Origin: Dactylonectria macrodidyma
Lineage: Eukaryota; Ascomycota; Sordariomycetes; Hypocreales; Nectriaceae
Reading direction: 5' to 3'
Assembly (NCBI GenBank): GCA_020744425.1
Contig: JAGMUV010000008.1
Location: 558,001 to 622,000, forward strand
DNA length: 64,000 nt
In this document: piece by piece, positions 13,177-22,499 of the stretch
Layout of the letters: each line of letters starts with the position of its first letter
Position numbering within the stretch: the stretch's first letter is position 1
Notes under the pieces: model-generated
Told to the model about the DNA's origin: nothing
Databases searched by the model: none
Seen by the model: only the letters and a program-made list of their open reading frames with translations
Made by a program: the position numbers and the translations under genes

Positions 13177-14368
13177 ATGTCTTCATCTACTTCTACCTCA
13201 AGTTCTACCTCAAATTCCACTCTTAGCGGTCATCCCCCTCCGCGCATGCCTCATGACTCTCTGAAAAACCTTGGTAGTGATATGACTATGTCTTTTTTTG
13301 GTCAGCTGGATACTCTAACGCGGTTTCCTACACCAGATGAACAACTTATAAAGAGCCTTAATGTTGAAGTCCTTGGCAGGGTTTTTCTTCCACCCCCTCC
13401 CTATATGACACTGCCTGAATATTCTGTGCTGCGTCCTGAAGGGTATCGATCCCCTGACCCACTGCCGATTTACTTTAGTCTCAACCTCTCTGTCTATAAC
13501 CAGCAGATTGTTGAATCGGAGTGGCAGAATCAGTGGTTCCATTTCACTGGCAAAGTACACCCCTACGCACTGGAGTGGGTGCTGCGGGAGCCTGATGTTT
13601 TCACCGATGAAGATGGTGATGGCGAAGTGTACAAGGTTCTAGTTGTTCTCATATGCGACTTTGGATACCAAGCGTAAGCAGACTTATTATTTTCCCCTTA
13701 GCTCGAGTTCTACTATCGCGCTTGCCACTAATGTAACTAATAGCATTGACCCACGAACTCTTTGTAATGGTGAGGGCTTTCCACTTATCCCACCGGTTGT
13801 CTCTTTGGCGGGGCAAGTTCTCGGGACAGGTCAAACCCACTTAATCAAGGACTCTGTCCCGCAGTTGGATGATGCGCAGCTGAGATGCTGTGCATTTATC
13901 CAGTGCTGTACCTACATCACGCCGGGTCAGCCATCAAAGAGCCCTTTCAAAGGCTTCCACCCCTTTCAAGTTTTTATTCTCTTTCCTATTCGCGCTTTGC
14001 CATTCTCTCTCCTCTGCAAGAAGATGGCAGATAGGAAAGATACACAGTTTATTCCGGGTGTTCCCTTCAACTGCGTCGGCAAGATAGTTGGCCTGCTTGA
14101 CCATCGTCTTATGGTGACTGCCCCTCCAGTTGATGAGAAGGACTATGTTTTCATCGTCGTTCCCGACTCTTGGACGTTTCCGGACAAGAGCACGCCACCT
14201 GTACCTGGTTCTAACACAGTCTCCTCTTCTAAAACCGAACCTAGCCCATCCCAAGCTAGCGGCTTCGCAGCAATTAGGTCTATGTTCAAGTCTCCCTCAA
14301 AGAAACGTTCACAGGCGCAACATTCACAGTCACAATCATCAAAATCGTCACAGGGAGGTCCATTCTAA
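13177..14368 (+). CDS. Helitron-associated second gene, unknown family, possibly OB-fold
   Basis: I do not recognise this as a named family. It starts at ATG 13177 with a Ser/Thr-rich leader (MSSSTSTSSS). Exon 1 includes YFSLNLSVYNQQI and WFHFTGKVHPYALEW. A 28-base GTAAGC...TTAG segment at 13674-13701 must be removed to reach the frame that contains VVSLAGQVLGTG, GFHPFQVFILFPIRALPF and FNCVGKIVGLL, ending VVPDSWTFPDK. Three separate 'xGKV/I' or 'AGQV' strands suggest OB-folds, which is inference only. The TAA at 14366-14368 looks premature: the same frame continues with QPATPSQNKRP and a basic APKRLRRS to 14701, and CAA to TAA is a RIP-type change. A clear homologue lies at 39178-40543 beside the second Helitron in the same head-to-head arrangement, so this is a cargo or helper gene of the element. 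Confidence 0.75.
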
Positions 14369-14701
14369 CAGCCCGCCACTCCATCTCAGAACAAAAGGCC
14401 TGCAATCTCCACATCTCAATCATCTCCGTCAAGTTCAAACAGTCCCGCCCCCAAGAGACTCAGGAGGTCTAATGTGCCTACCGCAAAATCTCCAGTCATT
14501 GCAGGATCACCAGTCTCCCCTTCAACATCCATAGACTCTGATGAAAACAATGACCATGAAGAAGGTGAAGTGAAGGGAGAGGAGAACTCTCGATCACCTG
14601 GCATATCTGCCACACTCCGATCATCCGTTCGTCCTAATATGCGGTCATCAACTACTGAACCAGGTGGCAGGAACAAGAGGCATCCGACAAAGAGACTTTA
14701 A
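14369..14701 (+). pseudogene. 3' extension of the Helitron-associated gene after a probable premature stop
   Basis: The frame of the gene above continues here without interruption after the TAA at 14366-14368 and ends at a TAA at 14699-14701. It encodes a Ser/Pro-rich, acidic (DENNDHEEGEVKGEE) and basic (PAPKRLRRS; GGRNKRHPTKRL) low-complexity tail that resembles a nuclear-localisation and disordered C-terminus. If the TAA is a mutated CAA, this was the original C-terminus. Confidence 0.55.
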
Positions 14702-15170
14702 GTAGCCTAGTATAGTGATAGTGTGTGGTATTTTGGGCTGTTGGATTAGGCTTGGAAAACTTACAGATTGATATGTAGGAGAAATAAGCGTGCGATTTCA
14801 ACACTAATGCGAGTGATAAAAGTCCAATGGTCTTAACACCAGGACATCTTAGCATGGCAGCTTCTTATACTCATCAAATTGACAATTTTCCCTCTTTCGT
14901 ATGGCGACTGATTGATCTCTGCTAGTCTCTATTGGTCAAGTCTCTTTATCCACCCACCCGGAGCCGACCACTTAAAACCGCGCCCTCTTCTCAACACGTG
15001 CAACAACCCACTAGTGTAAAACAAGCTCTTGTTGCAAGCTTCGTATCGAAAGGCTACTCAGCGCAAGGGAGCCGCCAACTTGCCCGTCACGCCCAGCTTC
15101 CATCTTCCAACGTCCCCCGGCGGACGTGCGCCTTCCCCTGTATTTTAAAAAGAATTAATTTAATATTTAA
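14702..15170. other. Helitron 1 5' flank, nothing recognised
   Basis: This should contain the 5' end of the Helitron (minus strand) and the junction to the next repeat. I could not fix a TC terminus. The AT-rich string AAAAAGAATTAATTTAATATTTAAAATGGG at 15149-15176 leads into the repeat that begins at about 15172. Confidence 0.35.
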
Positions 15171-15171
15171 A

Positions 15172-15391
15172 ATGGGAATTGATGGGGGGGCATGACTTTT
15201 TACAACACCCTATTGGCTGACTTCTCCTCGACCCATAAATACTTTCTCGCGAAGGCGGTGTGGCTAGCTGTCTTAACAGCACCTTTTTCTTACTTGAAGT
15301 CTTCCTGACCCTCTGGATCTTGACGTGTCGGGGCATATTAAGACGTCTTACTTTCGACTGTAAGATGAACGCTCTATTGCTCGCTCGGTGA
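15172..15391 (+). repeat. Partial copy of the end region of the TIR element at 55 kb
   Basis: About 210 bases match 55195-55396 closely, starting GGGCATGACTTTTTACAAC and ending 'CTCTATTGCTCGCTCG', with a few substitutions and a small gap. Both copies contain 'GACCCATAAATACTTTCTCGCG', a plausible TATA region. The 55-kb copy has two extra GGGGGCATGAC units at its left end; this copy has one. Homology stops abruptly at about 15391, so this is a truncated copy. Confidence 0.85.
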
Positions 15392-15647
15392 AGGCAAGCC
15401 TCTCGCGGCTCTGGGTAGATGCTATGTTGGTGCCTTCAAGGTACTTGGGAAGCGGCCGCTCTGGAACATGGTTCGAGGTTCCGTTCGTTGTTCCGTTGGT
15501 AGAGATGGGCCGGACATAGAAGGCTGTAAACTGGTTCGGAGAGTCGATGCATGGCCAACAGGCACTGAGGACCTCGCCCTGAGAATCTGCTGTCACCAAC
15601 AAGCGCCCGTTGCCCACGGCGATTGCAGGAAGCCGAGGCATAAGCAT
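15392..15647 (-). pseudogene. Fragment of a glucoamylase/GH15-like gene (N-terminal part)
   Basis: An open frame begins at the ATG at 15645-15647: MLMPRLPAIAVGNGRLLV, then GEVLSACWPCIDSP. The pattern 'GNGRLLV..D..G.v....WP.iD' resembles the N-terminal domain of bacterial-type GH15-like proteins. Only about 85 residues are present before the frame runs into the adjoining TE repeat at about 15391, so the gene is cut by the element. The call rests on a short motif and could be wrong. Confidence 0.35.
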
Positions 15648-16004
15648 TGCAGGAGAGTTTTGACTCTGATGAGAAGAGCAATATGCAATAGGGAATTAGC
15701 GATAGAGCAGACTTGTGTCAGCGGGCCCGTATCACGATGTGTAAATGCCCACGCGTGGGATTGTGGGGCTTAGGGGACAGAATGGTTTTCTGCTCCCTGA
15801 GACCTCTTCGTCAAGCACTTGGTCCCGTGATAGAGTCTGTCCCAGGATCAACCTTCTTGGGAAGGAAGTACAACGTCAACCTCGATCGCCTCGAGAACCG
15901 CCAGCCACTAGCAACGCATCCACACCGCTCCATGCCCCACATCAAAGGCGTGGAGAGGCGGCTTATGGCGGACATGGACGCCGAGATAACGGGTGAACAC
16001 GCAT
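15648..16004. other. Possible small plus-strand gene remnant, unrecognised
   Basis: A plus-strand frame ending with a TAA at 16010-16012 includes VIESVPGSTFLGRKYNVN and ends in ADMDAEITGEHAFI. I do not recognise it, and it has no clear start. It may be a gene end or chance. Confidence 0.25.
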
Positions 16005-16700
16005 TCATTTAATTACGACTGCAGTAACAAGGATGCTTGCCCTATTCCACTCCGAGGTCTTGGTACCAGTCTTTGATTGCTGTGAGAGTCTCAGCCCTTC
16101 GTCATCGTACTCTGGTAGATGGTTCGGCATGACCACCACTTGGTTGTCTGGGTCAATGCTGATAGTGTAGCTTTTATCGCAAGAGCTCCGTGTGGATCTT
16201 AGAAAGGCCGATAAGACTTGATACAAGCTCTCCCCCATCAATGTGGTTGCTGTGGCTGCATCCAACTGTGACATCCATGATGACAAGGCCTCCATGGTTC
16301 TAACGGCAACTTCCACAGTTCCACTTTGGGTCAAAACGGTAACGATTGCATCACCCTCTAAGTCCCAAGCCACGCCACATAAAGCTAGGACATTAATCAT
16401 ATCGGCGACGGATTCTTTGTAACCGGGGACGTAGAAGTCCCAGTCTGACTGCGGTGTGATGGACCCTGGGATGAAGAATTCTAATGCCCGAGATCCACTA
16501 ATAACACAGCCAGAATCGAACATAGCCGACATCAGCGTAACTGGATGCATGAAAGTTTTGGAGAGATAGGCAACTGGGTCGATGCGCGACTGATAGCATT
16601 TGTTGACACTGAGATCTCCGGGAAACGCCTCTTTGAGTGCCAATGCATCGTGAGCTTTGAGCTGATTGATAACGTTTTGTAGTATGGCTTGATGAAACAT
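16005..16700 (-). CDS. Hypothetical fungal protein with nucleotidyltransferase-like motif
   Basis: A 231-residue uninterrupted frame starts at the ATG at 16698-16700 (MFHQAILQNVINQLKAHD). The central segment SGSRALEFFIPGSI...SDWDFYVPGYKESV resembles a nucleotidyltransferase-fold signature (GS followed by DxD) seen in uncharacterised fungal proteins; function is unknown. The C-terminal end (EWNRASILVTAVVIK) is short and may be truncated. No intron is needed. The gene sits between TE debris but carries no in-frame TAG, so it is not RIP-damaged. The catalytic role is inference from one motif. Confidence 0.5.
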   Translation of the reverse strand: MFHQAILQNVINQLKAHDALALKEAFPGDLSVNKCYQSRIDPVAYLSKTFMHPVTLMSAMFDSGCVISGSRALEFFIPGSITPQSDWDFYVPGYKESVADMINVLALCGVAWDLEGDAIVTVLTQSGTVEVAVRTMEALSSWMSQLDAATATTLMGESLYQVLSAFLRSTRSSCDKSYTISIDPDNQVVVMPNHLPEYDDEGLRLSQQSKTGTKTSEWNRASILVTAVVIK

Positions 16701-16825
16701 GGCTGATGGACCTTATTGTCAATAGCTGCCACTTGGGCACAGCGGCAGTCTAATCTGATGGGGAAAAGATATAGTTTTCCCATTCTGAATGAACACAGCC
16801 TGCAGGGTTGCGATACGTAAAGTTC

Positions 16826-16840
16826 GGGGGGGGGGGGGGG
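16826..16840 (+). repeat. Poly-G tract (15 G)
   Basis: Fifteen consecutive G's, flanked by AGTTC and TGATTGG. The exact length may be a sequencing or assembly uncertainty. Confidence 0.8.
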
Positions 16841-17405
16841 TGATTGGGTGTTTTTATGTACGGAGCAGCGTGCCTTACATCTCTGCCATGTCAGCCGGAG
16901 CCAAAAATGGATAGGCAATGTTAAGACTCCTCTGTGTCAAGAGGTCTTCACACGGTACATCGCCACATGATCCCCAATGTGGCCCGTGTGGGAAACCATT
17001 TAACATTCAATTGGCGGACAATCTTCGCGGCTGCTACAGTACAGTACTGTAAGTATATCTCCTTTTCTATCTTGGAGGGAAATCATCATCTGATGACCAA
17101 AAATGGACGCCAAATATGGAGGCCGTTCGAGCGACAATCCGATTTGCGTTCGCCACAGGCCGCCTCGATTCAAGCTAGCTGCGGAGACAAGCAAGCGGGG
17201 TTTAAAAAAATGGATAGGCAAGAAACCAATGGGGCCGAATGCCAGTCAGACCCAAATATGTCAGACCCTGACCGTATCCCCATTTCCTCAACTACATTCC
17301 CTCGTGGGGGACCTCAGTTGACACGAGGGGATGCCTTTCGTGAATAATTATCTTTGTAGAAGAGAACAGCGAGGGTGGTTCTATTTCTGGCACTCTTTAC
17401 AGTAC
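16841..17405. other. Unassigned DNA with a 16-base direct repeat
   Basis: A 137-codon plus-strand frame (16934-17347) has no recognisable domain, and I do not support it as a gene. The words AAAAATGGATAGGCAA at about 16902 and 17205 are identical and about 303 bases apart. Confidence 0.35.
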
Positions 17406-17625
17406 TAAGGACAAGGATCTGTTTTGACTAAAGGCAAGGATCTGATTTGACTAAGAGCAGGGACCTCTTTTGACTAAAAGCACAGATCTCTTTTTTGACT
17501 ACTCCGTAAAGACAAGGTGATTTGACTAAGAGAAGGGATCTCTTAACTAAAGGTAAGGACCTCTTTTTGACTACTGTAAAAGCATCTCTCTGACTAAGAG
17601 CAGGGAGATGCCTACTTAGAAAGCA
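17405..17625. repeat. Degenerate minisatellite, 25-35 base unit
   Basis: About eight imperfect tandem copies of a unit like 'TTTTGACTAAAGGCAAGGATCTG' / 'TTTGACTAAGAGCAGGGACC'. The constant core is TTGACTA followed by an A/G-rich stretch and a GGGATCTC-like word. Unit length varies and some copies have 'TTTTTTGACTACT' instead. It has no coding potential. Confidence 0.75.
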
Positions 17626-19099
17626 GGGAATATATGTAACTGAATGACGGTTATCTAGCATTTTTTCGATCCACCGATCCACTTATTATAGAGTAGTGAA
17701 GCTTACTACATAGTCCTATTAAGGGACGGATGCATTCTAGTAGTGGGTGCGGGGCGGGACTGGATTGGCGGCGGCTTAGTAACTTAAAGGATTGGAGACT
17801 TAGAAGAGGGAGGGTTGGATAGACTGGCTGATTAGGACTGACTATTAGCCAGAGTAATGAAGTTTATTATCTAAGTCTATATTCGCCACCTTATTAGACA
17901 GGTTAATAATAGGGAAGTGGTGTGATTGTTTAGGGTAAGTGCTATTATTAATATATATTTAGATTTTATGTTTTAGCAATCTGCTGTCCTGTGTGTACTA
18001 TTCACTACTGTGCTTCTATTTCTTTGCTATTATTAATCCCTATTTACGCTTTGCTAGAAGTCTGGGATCGGTAGACAATTTGCCCGGACCCGGCCTAATC
18101 TCATTCAACTAAGCATAAGAACCCACTCCGTCGACGGCCGTTGCTACGAGAGATACTACCTCTAGATAACAGGTCAAAGACGCATAGGGGGAGAATCCGG
18201 CCATCGATTAGCCCTTTCTCTTACGCAAATGGGACTAAGGTGAAGTATCAGAGCGCGAGGAGTCAAGTAAGGCAGAATCCCAGTCCGGTCAGTCTTGTTA
18301 GATAAAACATGCTAAGGCATCCTCATAAAAGTGCTCAGCTGAGGGACCCCAGACCAAGTTGTCTGATTCGCGACACAACATCGGGCAAGTGCGTGAGCTC
18401 CCTCCGCTATTCAATCTTATGCGTCACAGTAAGTTTGGATTGAATCATATGCGCTTGGGATTGGGGGATGGCTAGCCTTGATGAACAGAGCTTTCGATCC
18501 GTCCTAGCCTCAACCCACAGCTGGCGCCGCCTCATATCAGGCCTGTTCTGGCTTCGAAGGGGCTTAACATTGACAACTTGACGTCACTAATCAGGCAGGA
18601 GATGTTGGCTAAGGCAGTCTCAGGCCAAGGTAATGTCCCTGCATCGGCTTCCCCGAAGTCTGCCTCGCCTCTGCGTGATGTATGAGCCAGACTTCATGCA
18701 TCCCCTTGCATGCAGAAGGAAGCAATGAGGCATTCGAAAGGACTTTATGCCGGTGAGATGGCCTTAGTTCCCGAGTTGGTTATCCTCATTCCGGTGTTGC
18801 CCGAGTCATCCATTGCCCAACATCCCTTCCTCTGCGTTTTCCCTCGTTCTACGGCGTCATGAGTCCTCGTGGTGCCTACTGTTAGTAGTCGGGATAAATA
18901 GCATAAACAGACTGGGTTCCCCGGCGAGGGTCCTGCGAATCATTAACGAGTAGTCTGCCTAGACTAGCTATATAAGTATGCTGACCGACTCTTAAATGAA
19001 AGCCAGATATTCAGAAAGCTCCCTAATACTATCTACATTCGTACACGCCGTGAGATCTAGTGCTTGCCCCTTCACTCCTCTCATTGCCATATTTTCAAT
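17626..19099. other. No recognisable gene; upstream of the ligase pseudogene
   Basis: This 1.5-kb stretch is unassigned. The first part (17640-18060) is rich in TAG/CTA words like the RIP-mutated blocks. The second part (18060-19090) has more balanced composition and may be the upstream region or a lost exon of the ligase pseudogene. I see no frame worth naming. Confidence 0.35.
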
Positions 19100-21346
19100 A
19101 TGCCATTTCCCTTCAGATTGCTTTACGATCTCTTCTAGAGACTCAAGAGGAATTCTAGGAGGTCATTAAGCATCGACAAGATCCAGGAATGTAATACACT
19201 TACCATTCTTGCCTAGTTCAACGAACACAATACAATCATTCCATAACGAGGCCTAGAAGCTATTGCATTCTTATCATATCTCTTTCCTGAATGCAGACCC
19301 GACAGGGTCTTCGGCCTATAAGAATGACAATAGGAAGGGATTATATAATGCGCATAGTGTCTTAGATCATCCCGAATGAAGGATCTTTAGAGATAGAAAA
19401 CTAGTAGTATTTTAGACTTTATATCCTCTGTTAAGCATGTGATAGCTATAATAGATAGCGAAGCCAGAGCCGGCCGAGAGGTAACTCTAGAAGAACTTAA
19501 TAATACCCTCGATCAGATTATAGCCTTATCATCATTCTCATCCGCTAGCCTATAGGAAAGAGTTATAACGAAGTATGGCCAGTCAATCCGTATAAATGAC
19601 TTACTTTCGAAAGTATTCTAAGTCTTATAGAGCTCTAAGACTAAATGGATGATCCGCATGATATTAAAGAATTACAGCCTGGCCCGCGTTCTAGAAATGC
19701 TAGTAATAAGCAGATTTCATTTTCTTATGCCTAACCTCCTTCACTTTCAAAATTCAATCCCAGCTGCTATAGGGCTCCTAGGCAGCCTGACTATCTGGCA
19801 TATGCCTATCTAGCCAGCTGTGGATACTTGTAATAAGCTGAAGGAAGTCGCTAGTAGGGAACTCAAGCCGCTAGCTAGGATAATGACTTTACGTACGGCC
19901 TATGAAAAAGCAAGGAGTATTAGGCATTACTACTAATTAGTTAGGCCGAGATAGATGAGTATGGAGAGGAAGTATAGTAAAGAATACTATTAAATCCATA
20001 TCTATCTGAATAAATCCAGAGCTAGCATTAAGATTTTCTCTAAGAGTAGAAGAGACTTAACCAGCGACTGCATAAGAATTCATCGGGCACTGCGGGATAG
20101 CCTTAAGCTTAATACAGCAGGCTATAAAATCAAGAAGCAGTGCATCTTAGAGGGCGAGCTATTAGTATAGAACGATGACAGGAGAATCGAGCTTTTCTAC
20201 AAAATTCGCAAATATATAAAACGATCGGGCCGGTTTCTTAGAGCTGCTCGAGATTCACCCGTTGAATTAAGCGAGCATCTTATAATTATGTTCTATGATA
20301 TTCTATTACTAGATGATATTGTCTGCGGCTTAGAGACTTATGATGAACGGTGATAATGGCTTTAATCTCTGGTCTGCTGCATTCTAGGACAGACTGATAT
20401 TAGGTCCTGCGAAGTAATTAATTTCTCGTCTTTTGACGTAGTAGAATGGCTTAGTAAGATATTCGCTTAAGCTATTATATAATAGTGGGAAGGATTCGTG
20501 CTTAAAGGTTATGATGACCCCTACTTCTTATTTAATAGAAGCAGGCTATTTATTAAGCTTAAAAAAGATTATATCCTAGGCCTTAGTAATACTATAGACT
20601 TTATTATTATTAGGGAATACTATGATATAAGAAATAAGCATAAGCTTAGTATTAGTAGCCTATAGTAAACGTCATTCTATATTGGGTGTATTAATAATAA
20701 GGATGAGGTCTACTGCTTTAATACTAAGCTGAGATTTTGTATAATTAATGCAATTAATAGATATAGCATCTTAAAAGAAAACATAATATACCTTAACTAC
20801 TATAGATACTTTATATAAATACTATTCGCTAAGTCTATACCTGAGTTCGATGTCTTATTAGAGCCTATATAGAGGCTGTAGCTAGTAGAGCTATTCAAGC
20901 TCTTATTTATAGTAGAAGTGGTCAGTGCTGGCTTTAACAAACCCGTAAATATTAGCTACTTTGCTCTGCGATTTCTACGCGTATTAAAGGTTCATGAGGA
21001 TCGCTCGTTTAGGGATACTATCAGTTTTAAAAAGCTGCAGGAAATGGCCTAGAAGTGCCTAGAGATACTGGATGATGGAGAATAGGAAGAGAAAAGTTAG
21101 CTTCGGAGACTGCGAGGCTACGAGCACCTGGTTGACAGATCGAGAACTAGCTCACCCAGCGACGACGCAGTTTCTGTCGCAGATATTTGTGTAAGCAGGC
21201 AAAGCAACCGACAACAGGAGAAGTTGGGGATAGCTGTTGATTCCCAGTGCCTTAATAATATTTCCCTCCGGGCATCAAAGAGGAAGATATCTCCAGAGGT
21301 TGCTTTGTATCGTAACTCAACCGTCAAGCGGGCAAAGCAGGAGTAA
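19100..21346 (+). pseudogene. ATP-dependent DNA ligase domain protein, RIP-inactivated
   Basis: Reading from ATG 19100 (MPFPFRLLYDLF) to TAA 21344-21346 gives one phase of 749 codons with many internal stops, nearly all TAG. Recognisable ligase segments include LEGELLV-stop-NDDRRIELFYKI (nucleotidyltransferase motif III), IIMFYDILLLDDIV, EGFVLKGYDDPYF, KLKKDYILGLSNTIDFIII and FALRFLRVLKVHEDRSFRD. The N-terminal ligase domain is also visible (RPDRVFGL; TLEELNNTLDQIIALSSF). The motif I region reads KYSKEYY-stop-IHI in place of the expected KxDG. Such proteins join DNA nicks in the nucleus in ascomycetes. Preserved phase with TAG at presumed Gln/Trp positions points to RIP rather than indel decay, which implies the gene was once duplicated. 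Confidence 0.75.
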
Positions 21347-21437
21347 ACGAAAGAACGCCCTCAAAATGGCCACCTCTGGCGACATTGATATCATACACAG
21401 TTAGATCCCTCATGCTTGCCGGCGCACTACGTACTGC

Positions 21438-21995
21438 TTGCGCATAAGGAAGAGAACCGGTAATCTGGCGAGGGACATGGAAGGTGCTGCTGCGGATATC
21501 GAGGCGGCTAACGTTGCTAATCTAGAGAGAGAGTGTCATTTTGACTTCCCTTATGCCTTGCGGGAGCTGGCTGCAGTAATCAGGAAAGAAGGCCGGTCAT
21601 ACTACGTCTTTAAGGCGGCCTGGAATGACAGCCTTGTGAATAACTTCAACCCTACGATTATCTTAGGCTGGCTAGCCAATATCGACATATCTCCTTACAC
21701 TAGCTTACAGGCAGTCCTTATATATACTGCGAAGTATTGCAGTAAATCTGAGAAGAAGACCGAGTCTTTCTTCCGGCTTGTAGACCAGGTCTTGCCTTAT
21801 ATATCGCACGTTCAGCCCCTGTTATCCTTCTCCTCTCGCCTCATGAACAAGCTGATCGCCAAGAGAGATTACTCAGCGCAGGAGATTTCCTATCTGCTGC
21901 TTAACATTCTGCTGCAAGAAGGCACCCGTATGGTTATCACTATGGACCAATCGATAAGAGAAGCTGTTACATCAGTAGCGGCGCTACGTTTTTAG
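21438..21995 (+). pseudogene. Helitron Rep-domain fragment (third family)
   Basis: A 186-codon open stretch contains FDFPYALRELAAVIRKEGRS, NIDISPYTSLQAVLIYTAKY and CSKSEKK, then LLSFSSRLMNKLIAKRDYSA and LLNILLQEGTR. This matches the Rep C-terminal region that precedes the helicase in fungal Helitron proteins, and IYTAKY carries the paired catalytic tyrosines. There is no HUH and no helicase. It is not RIP-mutated, unlike the ligase pseudogene 90 bases upstream. The frame ends 18 bases before a Copia LTR fragment. This is a piece of a different Helitron lineage from the three larger ones in the window. Confidence 0.7.
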
Positions 21996-22012
21996 TGTAA
22001 TGGTTTATCTGA

Positions 22013-22108
22013 CATAAAGGGTGTACAGGGACTCAGAGCGGGGACTTGACACAATCAAGAACATACACACACCCAATCATATGCTTCACACGAGAAAAGC
22101 TCGTGACA
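22013..22108 (-). repeat. Truncated Copia LTR fragment
   Basis: CATAAAGGGTGTACAGGGAC onward to AAAAGCTCGTGACA matches one end of the 174-base LTR of the Copia element at 31.9-37.3 kb, in inverted plus-strand orientation relative to those LTRs as printed. It has about ten differences and lacks 78 bases of the other end. It is an older relic of the same LTR family. Confidence 0.85.
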
Positions 22109-22265
22109 ATTACCCGTATCGGATCCATCACATGGTTTGTGGCGGGAAACCATATCATAAATAGATTCCATGGTTGTATTTACGGTGCCTAGTGCAGATC
22201 GGCAAATCGGTTGGTATGGAAAAACGTATTTTCCCTGCCGAGAGGCCCCACATTATGGCCACAAG

Positions 22266-22499
22266 AAGGGGGAGCCCATGAATGAAAGAAATTTATTCCG
22301 CCCGGGAGCCTAACCTCATAGGGCCAAGTGCGTTAGGCTATTTACAGTTCGAAGTTTATCGTTCGCATCTCGCAGAAGCCCTACTTTCTTCCTCGTCCGC
22401 TGATCGGTCTCGCCTCTGTGTGACAAGGGGGAGCCCATAGGCTTGCGGTACCGGTGGAAATTTTAAAATCGTGGGTACCGCGAGCTTATGGGCTCCCCA
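22266..22499. repeat. MITE-like repeat with GGGGGAGCCCAT ends and a 25-bp stem
   Basis: GGGGGAGCCCAT occurs directly at about 22268 and 22427, and inverted (ATGGGCTCCCC) at 22488-22498. Arms 22428-22452 and 22474-22498 are inverted repeats matching at 23 of 25 positions, around a 21-base AT-rich loop containing TTTTAAAA. This would form a strong hairpin in DNA or RNA. It has no coding capacity. Confidence 0.65.

Larger units (their letters stand above)
3987..14720 (-). mobile_element. Helitron 1, near-complete rolling-circle transposon
   Basis: Autonomous-type fungal Helitron. It encodes a HUH nuclease fused to a PIF1-like helicase on the minus strand and a divergent second gene on the plus strand. 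The right (5') boundary is not resolved; I draw it just past the divergent gene because a second copy at about 39-49 kb has the same gene order. The left (3') boundary is a candidate: read on the minus strand, a perfect 7-bp stem (CCTTTCG / CGAAAGG, 3-base loop) is followed five bases later by CTAA, which fits the CTRR end rule. The element is only lightly mutated: one TAG, one TGA and one TAA in its two genes, plus a Gly to Arg change in Walker A. Confidence 0.75.

Noticed and set aside
16826..16840. Poly-G as a G-quadruplex or phase-variation switch
   Set aside because: A single homopolymer without neighbouring G-runs or an associated start codon; its length may be a sequencing artefact.
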